Shown here: piece by piece, positions 45,177 through 53,041 of the stretch
Position numbering within the stretch: position 1 is the first letter of the stretch
Layout of the letters: the number at the start of each line of letters is the position of its first letter
From: Erwinia sp. SLM-02
Lineage (GTDB): Bacteria > Pseudomonadota > Gammaproteobacteria > Enterobacterales > Enterobacteriaceae
Assembly (NCBI RefSeq): GCF_037450285.1
Contig: NZ_JAQISN010000001.1
Coordinates: 868,001-932,000, forward strand
Length of the DNA stretch: 64,000 nt
Direction: 5' to 3'
Made by a program: the position numbers and the translations under genes
The notes under the pieces: generated by a model
Database searches by the model: none
Told to the model about the DNA's origin: nothing
The model's input: the letters and a program-made list of their open reading frames with translations, nothing else

Positions 45177-45821
45177 TCAGGTTGGTGTCCCGTTCAGGCG
45201 GGCCAGAATCGCTTTCGCCTCATTAACGAGACGGCCACGGGAAAACATCAGCTGCAGGCGGCCACCGCCAACCTGCTGCCACAGCACCGCTGCGCGGATA
45301 CCCGCCAGCAGTGCCGCACGAACTTTGCTCTGCACCTGCGTATTCTGCAGGATCGCCGGAGAACCGGTGACCTGGATACGCGGCCCGAGCGGGCTTATCA
45401 CATCCACGTAAATCCCGGCCATGGCGCTGACCAGGGTGTCAGACTCCAGGCCATAGTGCGCCAGCTGGCGATCGAGCTGGGCGATACGCCGCGACAGCTC
45501 GTTCATGGCCTCTTTATTGCCGTGAAGCTTACGCTCCAGCACCATCAGGCTCAGGGTGTAACGCGTCAGCTCCCCGCCCAGCCCCTGGCGGCTGTTGCTG
45601 TTCAGCACCGCCTGCAGGGTTTCCAGGCCGAAGCGCAGGTTGGCTTCATCGTCGCCAAACACCGCCAGCGTGGAGGACGGATTCAGATCCAGCAGGCTGT
45701 GCAGCGAGACCTTCAGCGCCTCCGGCGGACACTGGCCCTGGTGCGCCAGCTGCTGCACCAGGTGAGCGGACTGGCAGATACCGGCCAGTGCCAGGGTAAT
45801 ATCATAATAGTTCTTCGCCAC
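45177..45821 (-). CDS. hflD: HflD, lambda lysogenisation regulator homologue
   Basis: A 214-residue member of the HflD (YcfC) family, associated with the inner membrane. In E. coli it lowers CII DNA binding; its ordinary role is not clear. The N-terminus YYDITLALAGICQSAHLVQQL matches. It stands between mnmA and purB as in E. coli, with 36 bp to mnmA. Confidence 0.93.
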   Translation of the reverse strand: MAKNYYDITLALAGICQSAHLVQQLAHQGQCPPEALKVSLHSLLDLNPSSTLAVFGDDEANLRFGLETLQAVLNSNSRQGLGGELTRYTLSLMVLERKLHGNKEAMNELSRRIAQLDRQLAHYGLESDTLVSAMAGIYVDVISPLGPRIQVTGSPAILQNTQVQSKVRAALLAGIRAAVLWQQVGGGRLQLMFSRGRLVNEAKAILARLNGTPT

Positions 45822-45857
45822 GATGACTCCTGTTGTCTTCCCTGCACGTCGTCTGTA

Positions 45858-46967
45858 TCAGGCGGTGACCAGAGGCAGACGCTGTTCGATAATGCCGCCG
45901 CCGAGGCAGACTTCATCAAGATAAAATACCGCTGACTGACCCGGCGTAACCGCCGCGACCGGCTCGTCGAAACGAACCTCAATACGTTCGTCGTCGATCG
46001 GCGTGATGGTGCACGGAATATCTTCCTGGCGATAGCGGGTTTTCACCACGCAGCGCAGCGGGGCGCGGAGCACTTCGCGATCCACCCAGTGAAGCTGCTG
46101 CGCGATCAGGCCCACGGACATCAGGCGCGGGTGATCGTGGCCCTGGGCGACAATCAGCACGTTATTCGCCACGTCCTTATCCACCACGTACCACGGCTGC
46201 TCGCTGTGTTCTTTGGTGCCGCCAATGCCCAGCCCTTTGCGCTGGCCCAGCGTGTGGTACATCAGCCCCTGATGCTGGCCGACGGTATCTCCGGCCACGG
46301 TCACAATCGGGCCTGGCTGTGCGGGCAGATAGCGCGCAAGGAATTCGGTAAATTTGCGCTCGCCGATAAAGCAGATGCCGGTGGAGTCTTTCTTCTTCGC
46401 GGTAATCAGCTCAAGCTGTTCCGCAATGCGGCGCACTTCCGGTTTTTCCAGCTCGCCCACCGGGAAAAGGCTCTGGGCTATCTGATCGGTGCCCAGCGTG
46501 TAAAGGAAGTAGCTCTGATCTTTATTGCCATCCAGGCCGCGCAGCAGGCGGCTTTTGCCGTCAACGTCGGCACGGCGCACGTAGTGGCCGGTGGCAATAT
46601 AGTCCGCGCCGAGATCTTCAGCGGCAAACTCCAGGAAGGCTTTAAACTTGATCTCTTTATTACACAGAATATCCGGGTTTGGCGTGCGGCCCGCTTTGTA
46701 CTCCGCAAGGAAGTGTTCGAAGACGTTATCCCAGTATTCGGCGGCAAAGTTTACCGTGTGTAAATAGATGCCGAGCTTGTCGCAGACGGCCTGGGCGTCG
46801 GCGAGATCGTCTGCTGCGGTGCAGTACTCTTCGCCATCGTCCTCCTCCCAGTTTTTCATAAACAGGCCTTCAACCTGATAGCCCTGCTGCTGCAGTAACC
46901 AGGCGGAAACGGAGGAGTCAACGCCGCCGGACATCCCGACGATCACTTTTTTCTGGCTGTTAGACAT
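45858..46967 (-). CDS. mnmA: tRNA-specific 2-thiouridylase MnmA
   Basis: A 369-residue enzyme that adds sulfur at U34 of tRNA-Lys, -Glu and -Gln. The ATP pyrophosphatase motif is GMSGGVDSSVSAWLL (residues 10-24). The two catalytic cysteines are in NPDILCNKEIKF (about 99) and STGICFIGERKF (about 199). It is followed by hflD and purB on the same strand. Confidence 0.97.
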   Translation of the reverse strand: MSNSQKKVIVGMSGGVDSSVSAWLLQQQGYQVEGLFMKNWEEDDGEEYCTAADDLADAQAVCDKLGIYLHTVNFAAEYWDNVFEHFLAEYKAGRTPNPDILCNKEIKFKAFLEFAAEDLGADYIATGHYVRRADVDGKSRLLRGLDGNKDQSYFLYTLGTDQIAQSLFPVGELEKPEVRRIAEQLELITAKKKDSTGICFIGERKFTEFLARYLPAQPGPIVTVAGDTVGQHQGLMYHTLGQRKGLGIGGTKEHSEQPWYVVDKDVANNVLIVAQGHDHPRLMSVGLIAQQLHWVDREVLRAPLRCVVKTRYRQEDIPCTITPIDDERIEVRFDEPVAAVTPGQSAVFYLDEVCLGGGIIEQRLPLVTA

Positions 46968-47154
46968 AATTACCTGACTTTAAAGTTTTTACCCGTCATT
47001 TCCCCATCCGGTACACAGGCTATGCTGGCCTGTCGCCGCCGCCGGCTGAAACCGGGCCGGCGCGATGGCGCTGTCGCTGCCTTGCCGCACGGGGAAAATG
47101 TTGGGCACCAGGAGTCGTTAAAGGCGACTCTGATAAAATTGCGGCGGCATTCTA

Positions 47155-47628
47155 TCACGCACCGGCGACGGGTGCATCCTCGCTAAACGGCCACTGAAAG
47201 GTGTTGAGGATCGTCAGCGGATAGCGCGGGCCATGCTGGTAAACACGCAGGCTTTCCGCCACCAGCGGCGAGCGCAGCTTCTTCGACGTCAGGATCTCTT
47301 CCGGCGGCAGCCACCAGCAGCGATCGATGTCGCGATCCTGCGGGTAAGTTTCTACTATGGCGGGCAGGTCGAGGCAAAACAGAAAGCGCAGGAACGGCGT
47401 GTTGTCCGGCGCAATCCACTGGTGCATACCCAGGAACGCCTGCGGCACGGCTTCAATACCGGTTTCTTCCGACAGTTCACGTGCGGCGGCCTGCAGCAGC
47501 GTTTCGTTGGCTTCCAGATGGCCTGCCGGCTGGTTCAGGGTGGCGCGGCCGCGTACCCGCTCCTCTACGACCAGAAATTGCCCTTCGGCCTGAACGACGG
47601 TGGCGACGGTAACGTGCGGTTTGAACAT
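47155..47628 (-). CDS. nudJ: Nudix phosphatase NudJ
   Basis: A 157-residue Nudix hydrolase acting on HMP-PP and nucleoside tri-/diphosphates. The Nudix box spans GHLEANETLL...ELSEETGI (residues about 35-57). The start at 47628 gives the conserved MFKPHVTVATVV after AAGGAGAATCC. The ATG at 47670 would overlap rluE and is less likely. It lies 187 bp before mnmA. Confidence 0.92.
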   Translation of the reverse strand: MFKPHVTVATVVQAEGQFLVVEERVRGRATLNQPAGHLEANETLLQAAARELSEETGIEAVPQAFLGMHQWIAPDNTPFLRFLFCLDLPAIVETYPQDRDIDRCWWLPPEEILTSKKLRSPLVAESLRVYQHGPRYPLTILNTFQWPFSEDAPVAGA

Positions 47629-47642
47629 TGGATTCTCCTTAA

Positions 47643-48299
47643 TCAGATCAGATGGCTGATATCGCGCCATTCGCCCGGGGCCAGCCCTTCTAACTGCAGC
47701 GTGCCCATTGAAAAGCGAATTAAACGCAGGGTGGGGAAACCGATATGGGCGGTCATGCGCCGCACCTGACGGTTGCGCCCCTCAAACAGGGTGATTTTCA
47801 GCCAGCGGGTAGGAATCGCCCTGCGCTCGCGGATCGGGGGTTCGCGCAGCCACAGCCAGTCGGGTTCCGCAACGCGTTCAACCTGTGCGGGCAGGGTGAG
47901 GCCATCTTTCAGCGTAACGCCGCTGCGCAGCGGCTGCAAATCGCTCTCTGCGGGATCGCCCTCAACCTGAACAAAATAGACCTTTCCGGTGCGTTTTCCC
48001 GGCTGGGTCAGCCTGGCCTGCAGCGCGCCGTCATTGGTCAACACCATCAGCCCCTCGCTGTCGCGGTCAAGCCGCCCGGCTGCATAAACGCCCGTTTGCG
48101 GCACATAATCTTTCAATGTGCGCCGCCCGGATTCGTCGCTGAACTGTGGCAGAACATCGAACGGTTTGTTAAATAAAATCACGCAGCGCGGCCCCTTATC
48201 GACGGGTCTGGCCGCCTGGCGCGGGCTGGTCCGCTTAACGCGGTGAGGGCTAACAGAAGATTTTCGCATGGTCTTTGCACTTAGAAACAATAAGCGCAT
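47643..48299 (-). CDS. rluE: 23S rRNA pseudouridine(2457) synthase RluE
   Basis: A 218-residue RsuA-family pseudouridine synthase. The catalytic aspartate is in AAGRLDRDSEGLMVLTN and the family GRNRQVRRM motif is present. Its N-terminus lacks the S4 domain, as in E. coli RluE. Three starts are possible (48335, 48299, 48269); 48299 is chosen because the encoded MRLLFLSAKTM aligns with the E. coli N-terminus. Divergent from icd. Confidence 0.88.
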   Translation of the reverse strand: MRLLFLSAKTMRKSSVSPHRVKRTSPRQAARPVDKGPRCVILFNKPFDVLPQFSDESGRRTLKDYVPQTGVYAAGRLDRDSEGLMVLTNDGALQARLTQPGKRTGKVYFVQVEGDPAESDLQPLRSGVTLKDGLTLPAQVERVAEPDWLWLREPPIRERRAIPTRWLKITLFEGRNRQVRRMTAHIGFPTLRLIRFSMGTLQLEGLAPGEWRDISHLI

Positions 48300-48401
48300 T
48301 ATACCGCAATCCTGAGATGATTGGCGCGGAGTCAATATTCAAGTAGTATTGACGCGCATCTTACAAGTCATTAACAAAAAAAGCGCTCGAAGGAGAGGTT
48401 A

Positions 48402-49652
48402 ATGGAAAGCAAAGTAGTTGTTCCGGCGGAAGGTCAGAAAATCACCCTGGAAAAGGGAAAATTAAACGTACCTAACAATCCAATCATCCCATTCATCGAA
48501 GGTGATGGTATTGGTGTGGACGTTTCTCCAGTGATGATCAAAGTTGTCGACGCCGCTGTACAGAAGGCTTATAACGGTGAGCGTAAAATTTCCTGGATGG
48601 AAATTTACACCGGTGAGAAATCGGTAGAGCTCTACGGCCAGGACGTTTGGCTGCCGCAGGAAACCCTCGATCTGATTAAAGATTACCGCGTGGCCATCAA
48701 AGGCCCACTGACTACCCCAGTCGGTGGTGGTATTCGTTCCCTGAACGTTGCGCTGCGTCAGCAGCTTGACCTCTACATCTGCCTGCGTCCGGTTCGTTAC
48801 TACACCGGTACGCCAAGCCCGGTTAAACGCCCTGAAGATACCGACATGGTGATCTTCCGCGAAAACTCCGAAGATATCTATGCCGGTATCGAGTGGAAAG
48901 CGGGCACGCCGGAAGCGGATAAAGTGATCAAGTTCCTGCGTGACGAAATGGGCGTGAAGAAAATTCGCTTCCCTGAGCAGTGTGGTATCGGCGTTAAGCC
49001 GTGCTCTGAAGCCGGTACTAAGCGCCTGGTTCGTGCGGCCATCGAATACGCAATCACTAACGACCGTGATTCCGTGACCCTGGTTCACAAAGGCAACATC
49101 ATGAAGTTCACCGAAGGCGCCTTCAAGGACTGGGGCTATGCTCTGGCACGCGAAGAGTTCGGCGGCGAGCTGATCGACGGCGGCCCGTGGGTGAAAATCA
49201 AGAACCCGAACACCGGCAAAGAGATCGTTATCAAAGACGTGATCGCCGACGCCTTCCTGCAGCAGATCCTGCTGCGTCCAGCCGAGTATGACGTTATTGC
49301 CTGTATGAACCTGAACGGTGACTACATCTCTGATGCCCTGGCGGCACAGGTTGGCGGTATCGGTATTGCTCCGGGCGCAAACATCGGTGACGAATGCGCC
49401 CTGTTCGAAGCCACCCACGGTACGGCACCTAAGTATGCAGGCCAGGATAAAGTGAACCCAGGTTCCGTTATCCTGTCCGCAGAAATGATGCTGCGCCATA
49501 TGGAGTGGTTCGAAGCCGCAGACCTGATCGTTAAAGGCATGGAAGGCGCAATTAACGCCAAAACCGTGACCTATGACTTCGAGCGTCTGATGGACGGCGC
49601 TAAACTGCTGAAATCTTCAGAGTTTGGCGATGCAATGATCAGCCACATGTAA
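48402..49652 (+). CDS. icd: NADP-dependent isocitrate dehydrogenase
   Basis: A 416-residue TCA-cycle enzyme. The substrate/phosphorylation loop GGGIRSLNVALRQQLD carries Ser113, the site AceK modifies in E. coli. NADP binding is marked by HGTAPKYAGQDKVNPGS. The length equals E. coli Icd. It starts at ATG 48402 after GAAGGAGAGG. It is followed by a strong terminator. The 3' end, an e14 attachment site in E. coli, shows no prophage here. Confidence 0.97.
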   Translation: MESKVVVPAEGQKITLEKGKLNVPNNPIIPFIEGDGIGVDVSPVMIKVVDAAVQKAYNGERKISWMEIYTGEKSVELYGQDVWLPQETLDLIKDYRVAIKGPLTTPVGGGIRSLNVALRQQLDLYICLRPVRYYTGTPSPVKRPEDTDMVIFRENSEDIYAGIEWKAGTPEADKVIKFLRDEMGVKKIRFPEQCGIGVKPCSEAGTKRLVRAAIEYAITNDRDSVTLVHKGNIMKFTEGAFKDWGYALAREEFGGELIDGGPWVKIKNPNTGKEIVIKDVIADAFLQQILLRPAEYDVIACMNLNGDYISDALAAQVGGIGIAPGANIGDECALFEATHGTAPKYAGQDKVNPGSVILSAEMMLRHMEWFEAADLIVKGMEGAINAKTVTYDFERLMDGAKLLKSSEFGDAMISHM

Positions 49653-49676
49653 TATGTGCCGTTGATGATTGTGAAG

Positions 49677-49703
49677 ACGGGGGCCTTTTGGCCCCCGTTT
49701 TTG
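49677..49703 (+). terminator. rho-independent terminator after icd
   Basis: ACGGGGGCC and GGCCCCCGT form a perfect 9-bp stem with a TTTT loop, followed by TTTT. Confidence 0.9.
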
Positions 49704-49961
49704 TTGGCAGCAGGCTAACGGTTATCAAAAAATCATCAGAGTAAGTTATCAAAATCCCCTCGTTCATACCGCAACAGTTATCCATCAGTGCTTCAGTTTG
49801 ATTCTGATCAAAAATGCATCCGGTAATGCAATGAATAAACTCACAACTCTTGCATATCGGCAAAACGCTGGGATAGTAGCGATGTTTATTAGACGATCGG
49901 TCAATATTTTTATTATACTCCTGAATAATGACAGCCATACAACCGGACATACGAGGTAAAA
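49704..49961. other. upstream region of the YhdH-like gene
   Basis: AT-rich DNA downstream of the icd terminator. It holds a TetR-type operator candidate (49890-49904) and a TATTAT/TATACT-like -10 near 49911-49919. No gene is seen. Confidence 0.4.
49890..49904. promoter_or_regulatory. TetR-type operator candidate
   Basis: TAGAC-N5-GTCAA is nearly palindromic and recalls NemR/AcuR-type operators (TAGAC...GTCTA). It lies 58 bp before the reductase start, where it would overlap the -35. The TetR gene 1 kb away is a candidate binder; this is inferred. Confidence 0.45.
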
Positions 49962-50945
49962 ATGTTTAAATATTTATTAATCAATGAAATAGAAGGTCGT
50001 TACTCTGCATTTTTTGTTGAAACCGCTGAAAGTGAGCTGCCTGAGGGGGATGTAACTGTCAATATCGACTACTCATCCATCAATTACAAAGATGCCCTGG
50101 CCATTACCGGGCGCGGCCCCATCGTCCGTCAATTCCCGATGGTGCCGGGTATCGATTTTGCAGGTACTGTGTCCGCCAGCTCACATCCGGATTTTCAGGC
50201 AGGCGATAAAGTTCTTCTGACCGGCTGGGGAGTAGGCGAAAAACACTGGGGTGGGCTATCCGAAAAAGCACGGGTAAAAGGGGACTGGCTGACGCCGCTG
50301 CCGGCTGGCGCAAACAGCAAACACGTAATGGCAATCGGGACAGCTGGCTTTACCGCAATGCTGTGTGTCGACGCGCTGCTGAATCATGGTGTTAAGCCTG
50401 AAGATGGGCCGGTACTGGTTACCGGTGCCAGCGGAGGGGTCGGCAGCATTGCGGCCATGATCCTTGCGTCGATGGGCTACCGTGTGACCGCGTCTACCGG
50501 TCGTCCGGAAGAATCCGCATGGCTCTATAAAACGGTCGGGGTGACCGATATTATTAATCGTACCGAGCTGTCCAGGCCTGGCAAACCGTTACAGAAAGAA
50601 CGCTGGGCTGCCGCTATTGATACCGTTGGCAGCCACACGCTTTGTAATGCCTGCGCCGGGGTGCGCTATGGCAGCATTGTTGCAGCCTGCGGCATGGCAC
50701 AGGGTATGAACCTGATGGGTAATGTGGCTCCGTTTATCCTGCGGGGTGTCACGCTGAAAGGGATTGACAGCGTCATGTTCGCGAAAGAGAAAAGAGCGGC
50801 GATCTGGCAGCAGGTATTAAAGCATTTACCAGAATCCACGCTGGATAGTCTGACCACCGTATATCCGCTCAGTGAGGCCATCAATGTGGCCGAAAAACTT
50901 CTGAATGGCGGAATTCGCGGCCGGGCCGTCATTCAATGCTGCTAA
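49962..50945 (+). CDS. YhdH/AcuI-like NADPH:acryloyl-CoA-type reductase
   Basis: A 327-residue zinc-independent medium-chain oxidoreductase of the YhdH/YhfP group. It has the NAD(P) motif GASGGVGSIA (about residue 152) and the family markers SSINYKDALAITG, PGIDFAGTV and LLTGWGVGEKHWGG. E. coli YhdH (AcuI) reduces acryloyl-CoA. This copy is at a site where E. coli has none and is convergent with a TetR regulator. It probably detoxifies an alpha,beta-unsaturated compound; the substrate is unknown. Confidence 0.83.
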   Translation: MFKYLLINEIEGRYSAFFVETAESELPEGDVTVNIDYSSINYKDALAITGRGPIVRQFPMVPGIDFAGTVSASSHPDFQAGDKVLLTGWGVGEKHWGGLSEKARVKGDWLTPLPAGANSKHVMAIGTAGFTAMLCVDALLNHGVKPEDGPVLVTGASGGVGSIAAMILASMGYRVTASTGRPEESAWLYKTVGVTDIINRTELSRPGKPLQKERWAAAIDTVGSHTLCNACAGVRYGSIVAACGMAQGMNLMGNVAPFILRGVTLKGIDSVMFAKEKRAAIWQQVLKHLPESTLDSLTTVYPLSEAINVAEKLLNGGIRGRAVIQCC

Positions 50946-50997
50946 GTAAAGATACGGGGTTACTGATCGACTAAGGGGCCGGTATCGGCCTCTCTTT

Positions 50998-51654
50998 TTA
51001 CCGTTTGGCCGTCTCATCCTGAGCTGGCTGATAACGTACGGACGTTTTGAAAAAACGCCAGAAATCGTACACAGGTTGGGTTGAACAATAAAGTTTGGCA
51101 CGCATTACGGCACCTTCCCAGCCACTCCAGAAAATGGCCGCCAGCTGTTTGTCATCCATCTCTGAGCATATCTCACCGGACGATAAGGCATCGAACAGAC
51201 AGGCCGCAACCAGAGCTTGCCAGCGCTCAAGAATATCCTGTAGCTGTTTAATAAAGGACGGCGGAAGCCCCGGGCTCTCCTGCATCATATTTCCCACCAG
51301 GCAGCCCCGGGTGAAGTCATACTTATTAATCCCGTCACAGGCATCGTGGATAAAATTTTCCAGACGTAACATGGGGGCGCAGGATGGTGTATGCAGATGT
51401 TTTTTAAGTTTATGCTCGAAGAAACTGTCATAGGCATCAAGAACGGTCTGTGCATATTCCTCTTTGCTCTTGAAGTAATAATAAAATGAGCCTTTAGGGA
51501 CACTGGCATTTTTGACAATGGCATCGACTCCCGTCGAAAGAAAACCATTCTGCGTCAGCAGTTCAAGTCCGCTGCGGATCAGATCATTGCGGGTATCTGC
51601 ATAGGTGCTTTCTGTTTTTCGTGGTCTTCCCCGCCCGCGAGTTTCGCTGGTCAT
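50998..51654 (-). CDS. TetR-family regulator (AcuR/NemR-like)
   Basis: A 218-residue TetR regulator with an N-terminal basic tail (RGRGRPRK) and helix-turn-helix including GVDAIVKNASVPKGSFYYYFKSKEEY (residues about 43-68). The C-terminal domain is ligand-binding; DFTRGCLVGNMMQE contains a cysteine that in NemR-type proteins senses electrophiles. It is convergent with the reductase gene and likely its repressor. Confidence 0.82.
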   Translation of the reverse strand: MTSETRGRGRPRKTESTYADTRNDLIRSGLELLTQNGFLSTGVDAIVKNASVPKGSFYYYFKSKEEYAQTVLDAYDSFFEHKLKKHLHTPSCAPMLRLENFIHDACDGINKYDFTRGCLVGNMMQESPGLPPSFIKQLQDILERWQALVAACLFDALSSGEICSEMDDKQLAAIFWSGWEGAVMRAKLYCSTQPVYDFWRFFKTSVRYQPAQDETAKR

Positions 51655-52093
51655 GACTCATCTCCTGCATGTGTAAGCGGCAAAGCATAAGTGATTTTGC
51701 GCGAAAGCATCAATCAGATTATCCCCGACGGTTGTGAAGGCGTCTCCACTGCGGACTGACAGCGATAGTGCCTGCCACCCCAACATCACCGCAGGTCATT
51801 TGAGTAAACCTCCTGCAAGCTTTCCAGTACTGAGTGCAGTAGAGAATTATCCATTCCCCGTCCAAACACCCTGATATCCCGAATATCCCGTAGATCCTGA
51901 ATACTCAAAATGTCATTTTATGACGTAGCTTCAGATCGGTTGAGGCTTTCAGCAGAACACGCTGAATATCATACTCTCATCGACGCGATCACAGCACTGA
52001 TGCCCCCCTTTCGCCACCGTAGAGTGTTGTTGCTGGATAATCAGCTCCGCACCGGGAAGGTTGTTACTACCTTAATTACCTCAAGACTGTCTA

Positions 52094-52230
52094 CTACCAG
52101 TCACCGGGCAGATTTATGTAATCTGTGAAGAAGTCATCCGGCAGCCAGCCATTCGTACCGTAGATTTTCACGCTGTCGAAATCGGTTGAGCTAAACGATA
52201 TAACAGAGTGAAAGTGATTCGGTTCACAAT
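52094..52230 (-). pseudogene. probable remnant of an unknown gene
   Basis: An open frame on the minus strand encodes about 44 residues ending at TAG 52094. It includes DFDSVKIYGTNGWLPDDFFT and INLPGDW, which look like a real protein C-terminus. It has no start codon and is preceded by a stop. I do not recognise the family; the call rests on appearance only. Confidence 0.3.
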
Positions 52231-52375
52231 TTATTGTTTATTATTGGGGTATTTGTTATTTTTTATATTGTTATTGTAAATTATTATTTTAACTATATGA
52301 AATAATTGATTTTTTTATGTTTTCGTGATTCCTGTTTATTTTTTTTAAATTTCATTATTTTTTGTTACTCTTGTT

Positions 52376-52392
52376 TTCCATTTAAAATGGAA
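52376..52392. promoter_or_regulatory. palindrome in the microcin-like promoter
   Basis: TTCCATTT-A-AAATGGAA is a perfect palindrome with 8-bp arms about 30 bp before the ATG of the microcin-like gene, within or next to its promoter. It may be an operator. Confidence 0.5.
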
Positions 52393-52421
52393 TGAATTTT
52401 AAATAATAAAAAGGAGAGATT

Positions 52422-52751
52422 ATGAGAACGTTGGATTTTGTTGAATTAGATACCATCTCCGGAGCAGGTGGAAGGAATGATCCTGTTAATACATCTAACT
52501 CTATCAATAATGCAGGTCGTACGAGTGGTTCCCATCGGGGGCGAAACACGGGAGAAAACTTCTCTTATGATGGCGTCGATGATTGTTTAGCTACTGTAAT
52601 TGGCGGGGCGATTGGAGGACTATTTGGAGGGTGGAAAGGCGCTGCAGGAGGCGCAGTTGGCGCAGCATTATCTCCTGTATGTGCAAAACCGGGCTCGGGT
52701 AATAGCTCTAACAATGTCGGTTCTAATTATGGTGCACAATGTACCTGGTAA
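52422..52751 (+). CDS. microcin-V-like bacteriocin precursor
   Basis: A 109-residue precursor. The first 15 residues, MRTLDFVELDTISGA, match the double-glycine-type leader of microcin V/colicin V (MRTL..NELDSVSGG) at most positions, with a GA cleavage site. The predicted 94-residue mature peptide has a polar Asn/Ser/Gly-rich N-terminal part, then a glycine-zipper hydrophobic segment (residues about 57-83, GGAIGGLFGG and GAAGGAVGAA) and three cysteines (55, 87, 107). It starts after AAGGAGAG. A small membrane-protein gene follows. I know no named homologue beyond the leader. Confidence 0.72.
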   Translation: MRTLDFVELDTISGAGGRNDPVNTSNSINNAGRTSGSHRGRNTGENFSYDGVDDCLATVIGGAIGGLFGGWKGAAGGAVGAALSPVCAKPGSGNSSNNVGSNYGAQCTW

Positions 52752-52776
52752 AATATAATTTACAGGATGACTCGAT

Positions 52777-52989
52777 GTGATAATGAAAATTTACCGTACC
52801 CTGTCTGGCTTTATCGGCGCGGTGATTGCCTTGGTGATTCTTGGTGGGGCCGGAGTACTCCCCGTCTGGGGCTTCAGTCCGCCAGCAGGGATATCGAAAA
52901 TCCTGGTTGTGGCATCCAGTGTAGCCTGCACCATTAAATGTCTGGATTTTATCGCCATTCGGCTTTTCACCAGCAAATCCGAAAAGTAA
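52777..52989 (+). CDS. small membrane protein, candidate microcin immunity protein
   Basis: A 70-residue protein with two hydrophobic segments (about residues 9-30 and 38-63), a short basic C-terminus (TSKSEK) and no known domain. It follows the microcin-like gene by 25 bp on the same strand, the usual place for an immunity gene. GTG 52777 has AGGA at good spacing; ATG 52783 is also in frame. The immunity role is inferred from position, size and hydrophobicity. Confidence 0.5.
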   Translation: MIMKIYRTLSGFIGAVIALVILGGAGVLPVWGFSPPAGISKILVVASSVACTIKCLDFIAIRLFTSKSEK

Positions 52990-53001
52990 CCCTTTCAGAC
53001 G

Positions 53002-53032
53002 GACACAAAGCCCGGATACCGGGCTTTGTGTC
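53002..53032. terminator. strong hairpin between microcin-like locus and bgl-type operon
   Basis: GACACAAAGCCCGG and CCGGGCTTTGTGTC form a perfect 14-bp stem with an ATA loop. It lies between convergent genes and could end both transcripts. There is no T-run. Confidence 0.6.
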
Positions 53033-53041
53033 GAACATCTG

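Larger units (their letters stand above)
51655..52421. other. 767-bp region with decayed coding fragments and an AT-rich promoter tract
   Basis: No intact gene is convincing. On the minus strand short open frames without starts encode protein-like pieces (52230-52094 and about 51935-51800). The last 220 bp are very AT-rich and lead into the microcin-like gene. The composition change suggests foreign or decaying DNA. Confidence 0.45.

Noticed and set aside
51910..52128. 72-codon plus-strand ORF between the TetR gene and the microcin-like gene
   Set aside because: No ribosome-binding site, no recognisable family and it overlaps better-looking minus-strand fragments; probably spurious.
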